From Cordylochernes scorpioides (taxonomy: Eukaryota > Arthropoda > Arachnida > Pseudoscorpiones > Chernetidae), in contig CP092864.1 of the NCBI GenBank assembly GCA_030710605.1, positions 137,455,255 through 137,519,254 on the forward strand: a stretch of DNA of 64,000 bases, written 5' to 3'. Shown here piece after piece: positions 32,928 to 43,493 of this stretch (position 1 is its first letter; every line of letters starts with the position of its first letter). Position numbers and translations under genes: made by a program. The notes under the pieces were generated by a model. The model saw only the letters and a list, made by a program, of their open reading frames with translations. It made no database searches and was not told the origin of the DNA.

Positions 32928-33289
32928 TATTGTTTATATTCTTATTTTAATACTTTATAACAATTTTTTTCTCTTCTAATAGAGATCCAGATATATTTGT
33001 TAAAATACAAAAATATTCACAGAGTAGCAATATCTCTAGGTGAGTTCCGCTGTTAAAAAGGAATATTACTCTTAATTCGTTGTTATTTAAAAAATAAATA
33101 TGTATGTAGTATATTTTGAGTTAAATTGTTCACAACCTTCTTCTGATATTTATTATTTAACCCGTTATCTATATATAAAGATATGTATCGAACAATGGAA
33201 GTGACAATAAAACAAAGAAGGTGGAGGTAAACCAGACGACAAAGGCCAGACGAAAACAACCTGGCGCCATAAAGTAACGTGATTACAGT

Positions 33290-33690
33290 AGCCAATCAGG
33301 AATCGCCACATATGCGGGCGTCCAGAGTTATATAAAGAGCCCAGAAATGGGGCAAAGGAGTTATTCAGTTAGTTGTTTTCAGAGCGACGCCGTCATACGG
33401 TCGGATCTCTCACCCCTATCCGCGATGTAGACTTAGGGCATCCGCGACACCCGTGGTTCGACTTACCTTCGTCCGTGGTCTACCTCTACCTTCTTGGAGT
33501 TACCATCTAGACCTGCCTCTGTCTCTTGCTGTCCCAGTGCGGGAATCCCATCACGCACCCACTACCACGACTGCCCAGCACATTCCACATCGGGTTTACT
33601 ACATGTATTTCTATTTTTGTTAATTTAACTTGAACCAACTCGTGCCCCAGTTAATTGGAATCTGGTCATTACACCTGTTTATCTGTATCT
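33290..33690 (+). promoter_or_regulatory. Possible solo LTR or promoter-like segment
   Basis: GAGTTATATAAAGAGCCC at about 33326 is a good TATA-box match, followed by a GC-rich, unstructured stretch. The layout resembles the 8.4-8.9 kb segment. No second copy or coding region identifies a parent element. Confidence 0.3.
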
Positions 33691-33732
33691 TACACTATAT
33701 ACAAAACTATGTAACCTATATAACCTTTTTTT

Positions 33733-34006
33733 TCTATGAAAAATAGACACTTCGGCCAGTTAGTTTTTAATTTTCCAACGTTTCGACAAAAATATTTTGT
33801 CTTCATCAGGAGAAGTAAATAAAATTAAAGCATTTGGCAAGGCGTTGAAAATTGTTCCCTATTTGTATGTCTAACAATTTTTAACGCCTTGCCAAATGCT
33901 TTAATTTTATTTACTTCTCCTGACGAAAACAAAATATTTTTGTCGAAACGTTGAGAAAAAATAAAAAAAAAACTCGAACTGGCCGAAGTGTCTATTTTTC
34001 ATAGAA
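33733..34006. repeat. Foldback element with hammerhead-like core in each arm (ACGU family 2)
   Basis: The arms CTATGAAAAATAGACACTTC and GAAGTGTCTATTTTTCATAG are inverted. Left arm, minus strand (33772-33812): CUGAUGA, one unpaired A, hairpin GACAAAA/UUUUGUC, GAAA, then CGUU. Right arm, plus strand (33920-33955): CUGACGA with the same layout. Stem I is weak in both. Confidence 0.7.
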
Positions 34007-34074
34007 ATATGAATGCCGGCCAGGCAACCTCTATCTTGAGGATATATAACCTTACAATATTAGAGATCTAAAGA

Positions 34075-34160
34075 AACGGTCTGGTAAATTAAATTGGCGA
34101 AACCGCTGGGAGGGTTCACAACTGATGAGACAAACCAATATTTTTTCATCGCAGTAAGGA
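34075..34160 (+). repeat. Family P repeat
   Basis: TTGGCGAAACCGCTGGGAGG, GTTCACAACTGATGAGACAA, then CATCGCAGTAAGGACAGTAG. The 3' side of the hairpin has been lost. Confidence 0.65.
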
Positions 34161-34304
34161 CAGTAGAAGTTTGGTTTATTTGTGAAAAGAAACATTCGCG
34201 TCTTAATATCTTCATTCGTCATATAAAAGCTTGTGAAAAAAATAGTAAAAAAGTGAAATTGTACTTGGATCATGTGGATAAAGTAAGAAAATGGGCGTTT
34301 CCTG

Positions 34305-34525
34305 ATTGTACAACTAAAAGTGGCTTGTGCCATCTATCGGAATAAATATCAACTACTCGTTGATTTTTTTATTATTCTAGAATTGACCAAAAATATCCCT
34401 TTTTTGATTAACAAAGAAAATCTAACCACATACGCGTTTCGGGCTGTTGGCCCTCGTCATCGTGGTGTAAGCTGTACCTTATAACGAAAAAAAAAAAGAC
34501 TGGTCATTTCTTAATATACAGCCTT
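34305..34525 (-). repeat. ACGCGU hammerhead-family repeat
   Basis: ACTAAAAGTGGCTTGTGCCA and TCTATCGGAATAAATATCAA form the arm. The ribozyme lies at 34425-34466, followed by GTAAGCTGTACCTTATAACG. Confidence 0.75.
34425..34466 (-). ncRNA. Hammerhead ribozyme, core mutation
   Basis: Stem I ACCACG/UGUGGU, stem II GGGC/GCCC with loop CAACA, GAAA, the ACGCGU palindrome and GUA are present. The core reads AUGACGA instead of CUGACGA, and loss of C3 should abolish cleavage. Confidence 0.7.
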
Positions 34526-34743
34526 GTATCATAAACCATTGTAGACAGTTTGAGTAAGATAGGTGGTAACCTGTAGAGTTGTTCGTATGAAGCGAATGGT
34601 GCACTCGGGAGAAATTAATTGATGTTTTAATTCTATATTTTTTGTTAATTACGAGATATTGTATATTGATAATAAATTGAATATTATTGATAATAAGGTT
34701 TATATATATATTATATTATAAAAAAAATAAATAAATAAAGAAG

Positions 34744-34975
34744 GCATCTCCTGACCACGAGCACATATGCTTTTTAGAAGGCAGAGCGCCATCTGGTGGA
34801 ACCGAAATCAACTATTCATTGATTTAGCCTGTTCCCTGATATTTGGCCAACCCAATTTCTTGATAAATCAAGAAAAGCCATCCACAAACGCGTTTCGCGC
34901 TGTTGGCGCTCATCAGCGTGGAGTAGGCTGTACCACTGCGACCAAAAATATTTTTGGTTTCTCAAGAAGCCACTG
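34744..34975 (-). repeat. ACGCGU hammerhead-family repeat, subfamily 2
   Basis: The left arm CATCTCCTGACCACGAGCAC with GGCAGAGCGCCATCTGGTGG is followed by CAACCCAATTTCTTGATAAA, the ribozyme, and GTAGGCTGTACCACTGCGAC. Confidence 0.8.
34881..34922 (-). ncRNA. Hammerhead ribozyme, intact core
   Basis: Stem I UCCACG/UGUGGA (6 bp), CUGAUGA, stem II GCGC/GCGC with loop CAACA, GAAA, ACGCGU palindrome and cleavage triplet GUU. Stem II differs from the GGGC/GCCC of sister copies by a compensated change. Helix III within one molecule would have only two pairs, so a dimer is the likely active form. Confidence 0.8.
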
Positions 34976-35083
34976 GAACATATATATATATATATATACA
35001 ATTTTTTTTTGGTTCATCTTTTTATAAATTATATATACAAAGTTGTCCAAAAAGTTCGTAAGCATTTTCAAAAAATTGAAATA

Positions 35084-35261
35084 CAGTAGAACTTCCCTTT
35101 AGGGGACACCCCGCTAGCGGACATCTCTCCACAAAGGACAGTTTTCATTTGAAAAATTACCATTTTTACAATTTAGTAACTCTCTGATAAGAGGACACTT
35201 CTCTCTAAAGGACACTTTGGCTCTACAATTAGGTGTCCTCTACAGGGAGGTAGTTCTATTG
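35084..35261. mobile_element. pogo-type MITE, 178 bp
   Basis: Ends are CAGTAGAACTTCCCTTTAGG and, reverse-complemented, CAATAGAACTACCTCCCTGT, flanked by TA at 35082-35083 and 35262-35263. Confidence 0.85.
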
Positions 35262-35264
35262 TAC

Positions 35265-35785
35265 ACTATTATTCGCCGTTATGTATAATGTCTTTGTATT
35301 ATGTATAAAGTAATTGTATCATTATGTATTCGCTGTAATAATATTATTCGCCTAGTAATAAGAAAAACGTGAACTTTTGGTACAACTTTATATCATACGA
35401 ATTGGGTAATTTAATTTATATAAAATTAACATCAATAATTTATTCTTTTTTTTTTAATCGACAAATTTTTAACTTTTTAAAAACTCTATAAAAAAAATAA
35501 TGAGTTATATTTTGAATGTTTGTTTTTCCTGATATAAAAAATGTGAGAAGCATAAATATATAAGTAAATTTAAAATAGTTTCAAATTTTGTTAGTAGATG
35601 GCGGTAGCTGCATGCACTCTTTTAAAATCATTTTAAGAAACCCTAAATCTAAAAACATAAAAAGTTTTAAGGTAGGCATTTTATATATGCAATCCTGCTT
35701 ATTAAATGTACATGAAAATAGAATATACTAATTTTACAAGGCGAAAATAGTACAAAATAGAATTTGTACTTTGAACAGGTGGATA
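35265..35785. other. AT-rich stretch without recognised features
   Basis: Nothing was recognised. Confidence 0.5.
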
Positions 35786-35789
35786 AATT

Positions 35790-36065
35790 AAGAAAAAAAG
35801 GCATTTCCTTATCGTGCAACTAAAAGTTGTTGATGTCTTCCGCCATCAATCGGAATAAATATTAACTAATCTTTGATTTATAAATATTCCAGAATTGGCA
35901 AATACCCATTCTTGATTAATCAAGAAATGCTAACCCCGTACGCGTTTCGGGCTGTTGGCCAATTCTCGAATAATTAAAAATCAACGATTAGTTGATATTT
36001 ATGCCGATAGATGGCGTAAGCCATCAGTAACTTTTAATTTCACGATCAGGAAATGCCTTTTAAAA
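35790..36065. repeat. ACGCGU-family foldback, half ribozyme
   Basis: Arms with GTGCAACTAAAAG and GATAGATGGCGTAAGCCATC enclose GTACGCGTTTCGGGCTGTTG. The ribozyme is cut after the stem II loop, so the CUGAUGA box is missing. Confidence 0.75.
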
Positions 36066-36230
36066 AAATTTTACAATGTATTATAAATATACTATTTTGC
36101 ATATTATATTATTTACAAGATTGACACAGTACCAAAAATCAGTTACTATAAAAAAATATATATATATTATCTAATCTCATAATTAATATTTAACAAATAT
36201 TTGCAGGAGATTTTGGTATTCGTGTACCAA

Positions 36231-36341
36231 TAGAGGCACCTCTCCCTTTAAAAATTCATTTAAACAATGTATTTTTCTATCATGCCAAGGTGGCGATGAA
36301 GAATGAGCCACAATACCAGTTTTGAAGGGAGAGGTGCCCCT
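36231..36341. repeat. Short inverted-repeat element, 111 bp
   Basis: TAGAGGCACCTCTCCCTTTA and the reverse complement of its right end, TAGGGGCACCTCTCCCTTCA, look like MITE terminal repeats. No clear target duplication was seen. Confidence 0.5.
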
Positions 36342-36354
36342 AATCGTTACATCT

Positions 36355-37990
36355 ACATTCATGACAAAACTTGAGGAAGCATGTATATAAACAACAATAA
36401 AAAGCTATATTTAGACTTTTTGGTTTTATACAGATTCTCAGAGTAGAAGAGGGTATATACAGAAATAACAGTGATAGTGACAATAACCAGTATTGTTATT
36501 TACAATGTATAAATTAGGAGAAAGAAGAGAGAAAGGGCTTGGCATAATTTTAGCATGTATATCTGGATTCTGACAATAGCTATGTAGGATACACCCATGG
36601 ACAAAACTTAAGGAAGTTGTACCTTTTAGCATGTATATCAGGATTCAGACAATAACTCTGAAATATACACTCATGGACATAACTTAAGGAAGTTGTACCT
36701 TTTAGCATGTATATCAGGATTCAGACAATAACTCTGAAATATACACTCATGGACATAACTTAAGGAAGTTGTACCTTTTAGCACGTATATCGGGATTCAG
36801 ACAATAAGTCTGAAAGATACACTCATGGACAAAACTTAAGGAAGTTTTACCTTTTAGCATGTATATCGGGATTCAGACAATAACTCTGTAAGATACACCC
36901 ATGGGCAAAACTTAAGGAAGTTGTACCTTTTAGCATGTATATCGGGATTCAGACAATAACTCTGAAAGATACACTCATGGACAAAACTTAATGAAGTTGT
37001 ACATTTTATCATTATATTGGGATTCAGACAATAACTCTGAAAGATACACTCATGGACAATACTTAAGGAAGTTGCACCTTTTATCATGTATATCGGGATT
37101 CAGACAATAATATTGAAAGATACACTTATGGGCAAAACTTAAGGAAGTTGTACCTTTTATCATGTATATCGGGATTCAGACAATAATACTGAAAGATACA
37201 CTTATAGGCAAAACTTAAGGAAGTTGTACCTTTTATCATGTATATCGGGATTCAGACAATAATACTGAAAGATACACTTATGGGCAAAACTTAAGGAAGT
37301 TGTACCTTTTATCATGTATATCGGGATTCAGACAATAATACTGAAAGATACACTTATGGGCAAAACTTAAGGAAGTTGTACCTTTTATCATGTATATCGG
37401 GATTCAGACAATAATACTGAAAGATACACTTATGGACAAAACTTAAGGAAGTTGTACCTTTTAGCATGTATATCGGGATTCAGACAATAACTTGAAAGAT
37501 ACTTTGATGGGCAAAACTTAAGGAAGTTGTACCTTTTAGCATGTATATCCGGATTCAGACAATAACTCTGAAAGATACTCTCATGGGCAAAACTTAAGGA
37601 AGTTGTACCTTTTAGCATGTATATCGGGATTCAGACAATAACTCTCAAAGATACATTCATAGACAAAACTTAAGGAAGTTGTACCTTTTAGCATGCATAT
37701 CGGGATTCAGACAATAACTCTCAAAGATACATTCATAGACAAAACTTAAGGAAGTTGTACTTTTTATCATGTATATCGGGATTCAGACAATAACTCTGGA
37801 AGATACACTCATGGACAAAACTTAAGGAAGTTTTACTTTTTATCATGTATATCAGGATTAAGACAATAACTCTGAAAGATATTACAGTGACATTTATTGA
37901 AAACACGCGAGATAACAAAATGCGAACAAAATTGACTCTCTCTCCTTAACAACAACAAAAAAATTAAAAAACTGACGATTGTCGACATCA
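36355..37990 (-). repeat. MITE-derived satellite array, ~20 units
   Basis: Units of about 75 bp read GATACACTCATGGACAAAAC, TTAAGGAAGTTGTACC, CATGTATATCGGGATTCAGA. A higher-order subset (about 37080-37430) uses CTTATGGGCAAAAC. The array ends in the fuller MITE sequence (ATTGAAAACACGCGAGATAA) at about 37900-37990. Confidence 0.95.
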
Positions 37991-38059
37991 AAATATGAAA
38001 CTTAAAGTATTGTCTCCATGATTGTATATAGTAATTGTAAAAATTAATACATATTATAT

Positions 38060-38396
38060 TGTTGCACCAGGTTGCGGCTTGGCAGACCCTTCAAACTTGA
38101 TCTCTCCTGTGCTGGGTCTTGCATCCTACCAGAGCGTGTTTCAACCATCCTACAAATTTATATAAGCGAATAATGAGATAACTCTACTTTAAGTAGCCTC
38201 CAGAATAATTTATTTATTTCTCACATCAAAGAGAGCAGTTAAGTCACACGTGTATCTAAATACAAATGATGATTCTCTAATACATATATTCTGTTTAATA
38301 AAATAAATAAATATAAAATATAATTTTGAATTTAAAATATATGAAAAATAATATTACAAATTAAAATAAAATAGGTTCATTAGCCATGATGCAACA
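38060..38396 (-). repeat. Gypsy-1 3' LTR (337 bp)
   Basis: TGTTGCA...TGCAACA ends. The purine-rich tract GGAGAGGGGGAAG (minus strand, 38397-38409) abuts it, as expected of a polypurine tract. Confidence 0.93.
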
Positions 38397-38823
38397 CTTC
38401 CCCCTCTCCAGAGGTCGTCACGTCCTCGTGAGTTACCTCATCAATTCTCTCAAAATAGGGTTTGAGTCTTGAGACATGGACAATCAATGAGTCTTGGCCA
38501 GGATTATCTTTCGGCTCAAATGAGTAATTTACGTTAGACAGCTTCTTTAATATTCGATATGGGCCAAAATATTTTCTCAATAGTTTTTCACATTTTCCGA
38601 TTTTCCTGACTGGTGTCCAAACTGCCACTAAATGTCCTGGTTCATAGATTTTCTCATTGTGTTTTTTGTCATAGTTTCTTTTCATTCTTTCCTGAGTCTT
38701 CTCTGTGTTGTTAATGACTACCTGTCTCGTCCTTGCTATTTTATCTAAGTAGTTTTCTATATATTCGTCGTAATCGTCCATGTTACTGTCCGTTGGGATA
38801 TTCTCGTCGTCTAAGAGGGACAT
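38380..38823 (-). pseudogene. Gypsy-1 integrase C-terminal part
   Basis: Contains TRQVVINNTEKTQERMKRNY and the GPY/F module around YFGPYRILKKLSNVNY. The reading frame overlaps the polypurine tract and ends inside the 3' LTR. It is separated from the integrase N-terminal frame (39063-39512) by stops and frameshifts, and the stretch between (38824-39062) should hold the remainder of the catalytic core. Confidence 0.85.
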
Positions 38824-39062
38824 GGGTTCCCTTTCAAACTACAGGAAAAATGGAGAGTAGTCTGTGGTTTCTTGAATCGTGGTATTATACGCGTGGGTGA
38901 TAAAAGGTAGGATTTCGTCCCAGTTCTTCTGATCTGTGTTCACATACATGCTGATCATATTGATTAAAGTTCTATTTAGCCGTTCCGTTAGTTAGTTAGT
39001 CTGGGGGTGGTAGCTCGTTGTGAATCAGTGTTTAACTTTGCACATTTTCATTACCTCCTTCA

Positions 39063-39512
39063 TCAAATTGCTAGTGAATTGTGAACCTCTATCGCTAATA
39101 AGAAATCTTGGGGCCCCGTGACGTAAAATGTAGAGACTTCTTTCACGGTTGCTTCTGATACTGCTTTTGCTTCAGCATACTTGGTATAATAATCAGTCAA
39201 CACAATTATCCACTTCCTTCTTCTTTTCGTTGATGGCAAGGGGCCAACAAATTCAATTCCGATTCTTTCAAAAGGGTGGTTAGCTGTGGGAATAGGTTGT
39301 AAAAGTCCAGAAGGCAAGTGATTTGAACCTTTCCGACTTTGGCAAAGATGGCACGTCTTTACAAATTCTGAAACATCTTTCAACATGGAAGGCCAATAGT
39401 ATTTATTCTTCAATCGGTAAGTGGTTCTGGCGACGCCCAGATGGCCATTCAGCATATGGTTGTGGTATTCACTCATGATTTCCTTCCTTCTCTTCTTTGG
39501 CACTACCAGCAA
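39063..39512 (-). pseudogene. Gypsy-1 integrase N-terminal part
   Basis: The zinc-binding HHCC module (H-x3-H...C-x2-C, ending KTCHLCQSRKG) is followed by the start of the catalytic core, IGIEFVGPLP and IIVLTDYYTKYAEA. Usual cores have an Asp where IEFVGP stands (D-x-x-GP), so the first catalytic Asp appears replaced by Glu. The frame is lost shortly afterwards. Confidence 0.85.
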
Positions 39513-39655
39513 CCATGCCCTACCTTCAGGATTTGGATTTTTCTTGTAGAGACACCCATTTTCTTCTTTAAAGTTCTGTGTAATTGAACGCTTGTTTCCA
39601 CTAAGGTTCTCCTTAATATTCTCAATAAAATAATCCTTTTCGTCTATTATTTGAT

Positions 39656-40246
39656 TCAGAAATAGCCTCTCATAATCTTCGTCCCATTCGTTTTCCGGTA
39701 AGGGTCCTCTAGATAGACCATCAGCGTCCAGATGTTTTTTACACCAGATTTGTGTATAATTTCGAAATTATATTCCTGAATCTTCAGTGCCCATCGTGCT
39801 AATCGGCCGGTCGGATCTTTCAGATTCTTAAGCCAGCATAGTGCATGATGATCAGTTACGATTTTGAAGTGCCTTCCATATAGGTAGGGTCGTAACTTGG
39901 ACATTGACCACACAACAGCTAGACATTCTTTTTCGGTAGTCGAATAATTTTGCTCAGGTTTGCTCAGTGTTCGACTTAAATATGAGATCACCTTTTCTTT
40001 ATCGCCGAACCTTTGGACTAATGTTGCACCCAGGCCGATGTTAGATGCGTCAGTATGAATGTAAGTAGTTGAATTCGGATCAAAATGCCCTAATATTGGG
40101 GGATTTATCAATGCTACTTTAAGGGTTTGAAATGCTTTTTCTTGATTTTCTGTCCAGGTAAAAGGTACATTATTTATTATAAGACTGGTTAATGGATCGG
40201 CAATTTTCGAAAAACCTTTGATAAAATTTCTATAATATGAACACAT
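39656..40246 (-). pseudogene. Gypsy-1 reverse-transcriptase connection and RNase H
   Basis: Starts CSYYRNFIKGFSKIADPL (the usual thumb/connection motif), then TYIHTDASNIGLGATL, the RNase H start with its Asp, NYSTTEKECLAVVW with its Glu, and FKIVTDHHALCWL with a further Asp. RNase H motifs are intact, but the frame is separated from both neighbours. Confidence 0.88.
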
Positions 40247-40439
40247 TCCTAAAAATGATTGAACTTCTTTTATCTTTTTGGGTCGAGGAAAATCTCTAAT
40301 AGCCTTGATATTATGCTCCGCTGGTTTTATACCATGTTGATTAGTTATATGGCCAAGAATCTCCAGTTCTTCGAAAGCAAATTGACATTTTTGTTGTTCA
40401 ATTTTAAATTAGCCTCGCGAAAACATCTTAGAACAGCTT

Positions 40440-41345
40440 CTATTCTTTTGAGATGTGTTGAAAATCCGAGCTATATATGATTACGACATCTAGATAACAT
40501 AAGCAAATTTGCCATCTAAGATTATCAAGCATATTTTCCATGTTCCTCTCAAATGTAGCAGGGGCATTGCATAGTCCAAAGGGCATTATGTTGAACTCAT
40601 ACAGGCCATGTGCTGTAGTGAAGGCTGTCTTTTCTTTATCTTTCTCCTCAACCTCTACTTGCCAATATCCCGATTTAAGGTCAATTGCTGGAAAGTATTT
40701 GGATCCTTGAAGTGTGTCCAATACTTCATCAATTCTGGGAATAAGGTAAACATCCTTCACTGTTACATCATTCAATTTTCTGTAGTCAACGCAGAATCTG
40801 TACTTACCATCTAGCTTCTTGACCATTATTACGGGGAAGGACCATGGACTCGAGGATGGTCTGATTATGCCGTCTCTGAGCATTTCATCAATTTGCTCTT
40901 TTATGATTTCTCGCTCTTTCGCGCTCACCCTATACGGCTTGTGTTTGATCGGTTTCGCGCCTTCTGTATCAATCCGATGTTTCGCTAAGTTGGATCTTCC
41001 TAATCCCGACGAAAACAAATCCGCGTACTTTTCCAAAACTTGTTTCAATTGCTCCTTTTCCTTATATGATAAATTTTCGTTTATCTGAAATTGAGGTTCT
41101 TCATGCTCCTTTTGTTCACTTTCTTCCATAAGATTCACTTCGGCTGGCTGACTTCCAAAGCACAATGTTTGTTTTTTTAATATTTTCAATGGTCGAGGGT
41201 AAGGGTTCGTTATCCAGATATATGTTTCTTTATTTGCAACATTTATTAAGCTTCTCGCTAGTCGAAGTCCATTTGTTTGAAACATTTTATGGTTCTGCTC
41301 GACGATGTATTCGCCATCCTCTGCTTCTACAAATGCCTTAATCAA
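40440..41345 (-). pseudogene. Gypsy-1 reverse transcriptase, active-site change
   Basis: KYRFCVDYRKLNDVTVKD, FPAIDLKSGYWQVEV and FGLCNAPATFERNM are typical Ty3/gypsy RT motifs. The catalytic box reads CYLDVVIIYS where the family has two consecutive Asp, so the second Asp is a Val. The frame breaks shortly after it. Confidence 0.9.
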
Positions 41346-41375
41346 TTTAATAGAAAGTTCTGGTATAATGGCATT

Positions 41376-41768
41376 CTATGCACTTTTTATTTTCTTCTGT
41401 TGATATTTGATTACGTCACGATTTCCTGTCAAGTCATATTTGATTATTTCACGCTGACAATCAATTTTTGCGTTCATTTTCTCAAGAAAATCTCGTCCAA
41501 GTATAAATATTCGCAAATGTGTTCTCATTATCACAAATTGATGTGTAATCGTTTTGTCATCAAATTTTATATTTAAAACAATATTTCCTACGATATCTAA
41601 TTCTTTGCCATCAGGTCCGGAGCACATTTTATCAGGATTTATTATTTCAAGACCTGTGTTAAGAACTGTACTAAGGTCGACCACTGAAAGATCGGCGCCT
41701 GTATCAATCAAAGCTTCGCAGATACCGATTCTATCCACGTTAATGTTCATTTTATATTTGGGGTCCAA
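41376..41768 (-). pseudogene. Gypsy-1 aspartic protease
   Basis: CEALIDTGADLSVVDLS holds the DTGA active site and FILGRDFLEKM the later conserved ILG motif. It lies between gag and RT, separated by stops from the RT frame. Confidence 0.88.
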
Positions 41769-41824
41769 CTTTTTAATTCCATTTATGGTCGAATTGCTTT
41801 GATTGGCGGACTCAGGCGCGATGC

Positions 41825-43030
41825 TTAGTTTAAATCTTCTAATGCGGCATATCTATTCCTTGTAGGGATACCAGAGTACGTGCTATTACTTACGTCAGCG
41901 TAGAGCAGAGGTCTCGACTTCTCAGTTCCATTATCCATTCGGATTTCTTCTTCGACCTTGTCTTGTGTAACTATGGGTTCCTCTTCCACAATTCTTACAA
42001 ACCTGACTCTGCAATACCGCGCTACGTGTCCTGGCTTGTTACACTTGAAACATATTGGTCTCCCGTCTTCTGTCCTATTCCTGTTTGAATCTGGACTCTT
42101 ATTGTATGTTTTCCTTGGGTAGACCGGTTTTGGCTCAGGATTGGGAGTGTAAGATCGACTAGGGGCAGATACCTGGGGCAGAGGCTTGTTCTGGTAGTAC
42201 CTCGGAGTGGGGGCCTGGAACTTGGAGGTGTTCTGGTAGTACCTCGGAGCGGGGGCCTGGGGTTTGGAGGTGTTCTGGTTGTACCTCGGAGCGGGGGCTT
42301 GGGGCTTGGAGGTGTTCTGATAGGGTCTTCTGAACGACGTAGCATTCTTCCATTGCTCTTGATGATGGGGACGAGGAGAGCGTGGTCCATTATATAGAGC
42401 TTTTGATTTTTCTGCACGTTCTTGGTAATTCTTTTCGAACAAATCCAGATTTTTACAAATTTCTAGAAGTTCGTTGGTATTTCTAGGAGGGTTGAGGTGG
42501 AGGGCAAAAGAGTATTCCATCTTTAACCCTCCAATAACCCAGTCTATTTTAGTCTCTTCTTCCATTTGGGGGTCGACCTTGTTGCACAGTACAAGGATAT
42601 CCTCTGCGAACCTGATTGCAGGTTCATTCCACTGTTGCATCCTGTTTAGTCTCATCTTCATTTCTTCTTTGTTGGCGTCTGAGGCAAAATCCTCAATTAG
42701 GCGGCTCTTGAAATTTTCCCAGCTGGTGAAACTTATCTTGTGTAGGTTCAGCCAGGTTTTGGCGCTACCAATCATATTCATGGCAGCATAACGGGATATA
42801 ATGTAGTCTGCCCAATGGTAAAGGAAGCCAATTTCTTCAAGAGATTCAATCCATGGGCGAGGGCCTTCCGTTCCATCATACTTGGGGATGTCGATGTTGG
42901 GATTCAGGACAACTGGGTTGGAACTTGCATCTCTACCAATTGTTGCACCAGGTTGCGGCTTGGCAGACTCTTCGACCTTGATTCTCTCCTGTGCTGGGTC
43001 TTGCATCCTACCAGAGCGTGTTTCAACCAT
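41825..43030 (-). CDS. Gypsy-1 Gag-like protein
   Basis: A 401-residue open frame on the minus strand. A retrotransposon gag domain covers ~50-210 (WIESLEEIGF, AKTWLNLHKISFTSWENFK), a proline/glutamine-rich repeated linker ~230-310 (three APAPRYNQNTSKPQ-like repeats), and a CCHC zinc knuckle CFKCNKPGHVARYC near 336. The first 30 codons lie inside the 5' LTR (42941-43030), and the frame runs through the LTR end and primer-binding region. It is the only Gypsy-1 gene without a visible break. Gag would form particles and bind the RNA. Confidence 0.88.
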   Translation of the reverse strand: MVETRSGRMQDPAQERIKVEESAKPQPGATIGRDASSNPVVLNPNIDIPKYDGTEGPRPWIESLEEIGFLYHWADYIISRYAAMNMIGSAKTWLNLHKISFTSWENFKSRLIEDFASDANKEEMKMRLNRMQQWNEPAIRFAEDILVLCNKVDPQMEEETKIDWVIGGLKMEYSFALHLNPPRNTNELLEICKNLDLFEKNYQERAEKSKALYNGPRSPRPHHQEQWKNATSFRRPYQNTSKPQAPAPRYNQNTSKPQAPAPRYYQNTSKFQAPTPRYYQNKPLPQVSAPSRSYTPNPEPKPVYPRKTYNKSPDSNRNRTEDGRPICFKCNKPGHVARYCRVRFVRIVEEEPIVTQDKVEEEIRMDNGTEKSRPLLYADVSNSTYSGIPTRNRYAALEDLN

Positions 43031-43209
43031 TCTACAAATTTATATAAGCAAATAATGAGCTAACTCTACTTTAAGTAGCCTTCAGAATAATTTATTTATT
43101 TCTTACATCAAAGAGAGCAGTGAAGTCACACGTGTATCTAAATACAAATGATGATTCTATAATACATATATTCTGTTTATAATACATATATTCTGTTTAA
43201 TAAAATAAA
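42941..43209 (-). repeat. Gypsy-1 5' LTR, first fragment
   Basis: Matches 38060-38320 with scattered differences. It contains a 20-bp tandem duplication at about 43159-43198 (ATAATACATATATTCTGTTT twice) not present in the other LTR. Continues at 48051-48097 and 52259-52304. Confidence 0.9.
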
Positions 43210-43402
43210 TGTTGAATTTAAGATATATCACGGAATATTTTATCAATAGATTTTTATAAATATAGTTATCATCATCAATGGTTGTTATTCTTCTTCTTAT
43301 TTTAGTTTTACATATGTATGTTTGTATCTAAATGATAAATAAAGTTTTATTAAATTAAAACGTATTTGTTATGCATTGATTGAATATAATAAAAAACCAA
43401 TA
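43210..43402 (+). repeat. Copia 5' LTR (193 bp)
   Basis: Starts TGTTGAATTTAAG and ends AAAACCAATA. AATAAAG near 43338 may serve as poly(A) signal in the 3' copy. Confidence 0.95.
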
Positions 43403-43493
43403 ATTGGTAGCAGTCCGTGGTTGATAAAAGTAAGTAAATAAAATATTTTCCTGAAATCTAAAGCGGTACGTAATTAAAATAAGAACATTCAAA

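Noticed and set aside
36355..37990. CRISPR-like array
   Set aside because: Units are contiguous ~75-bp monomers without unique spacers, and are derived from a MITE in a eukaryotic genome.
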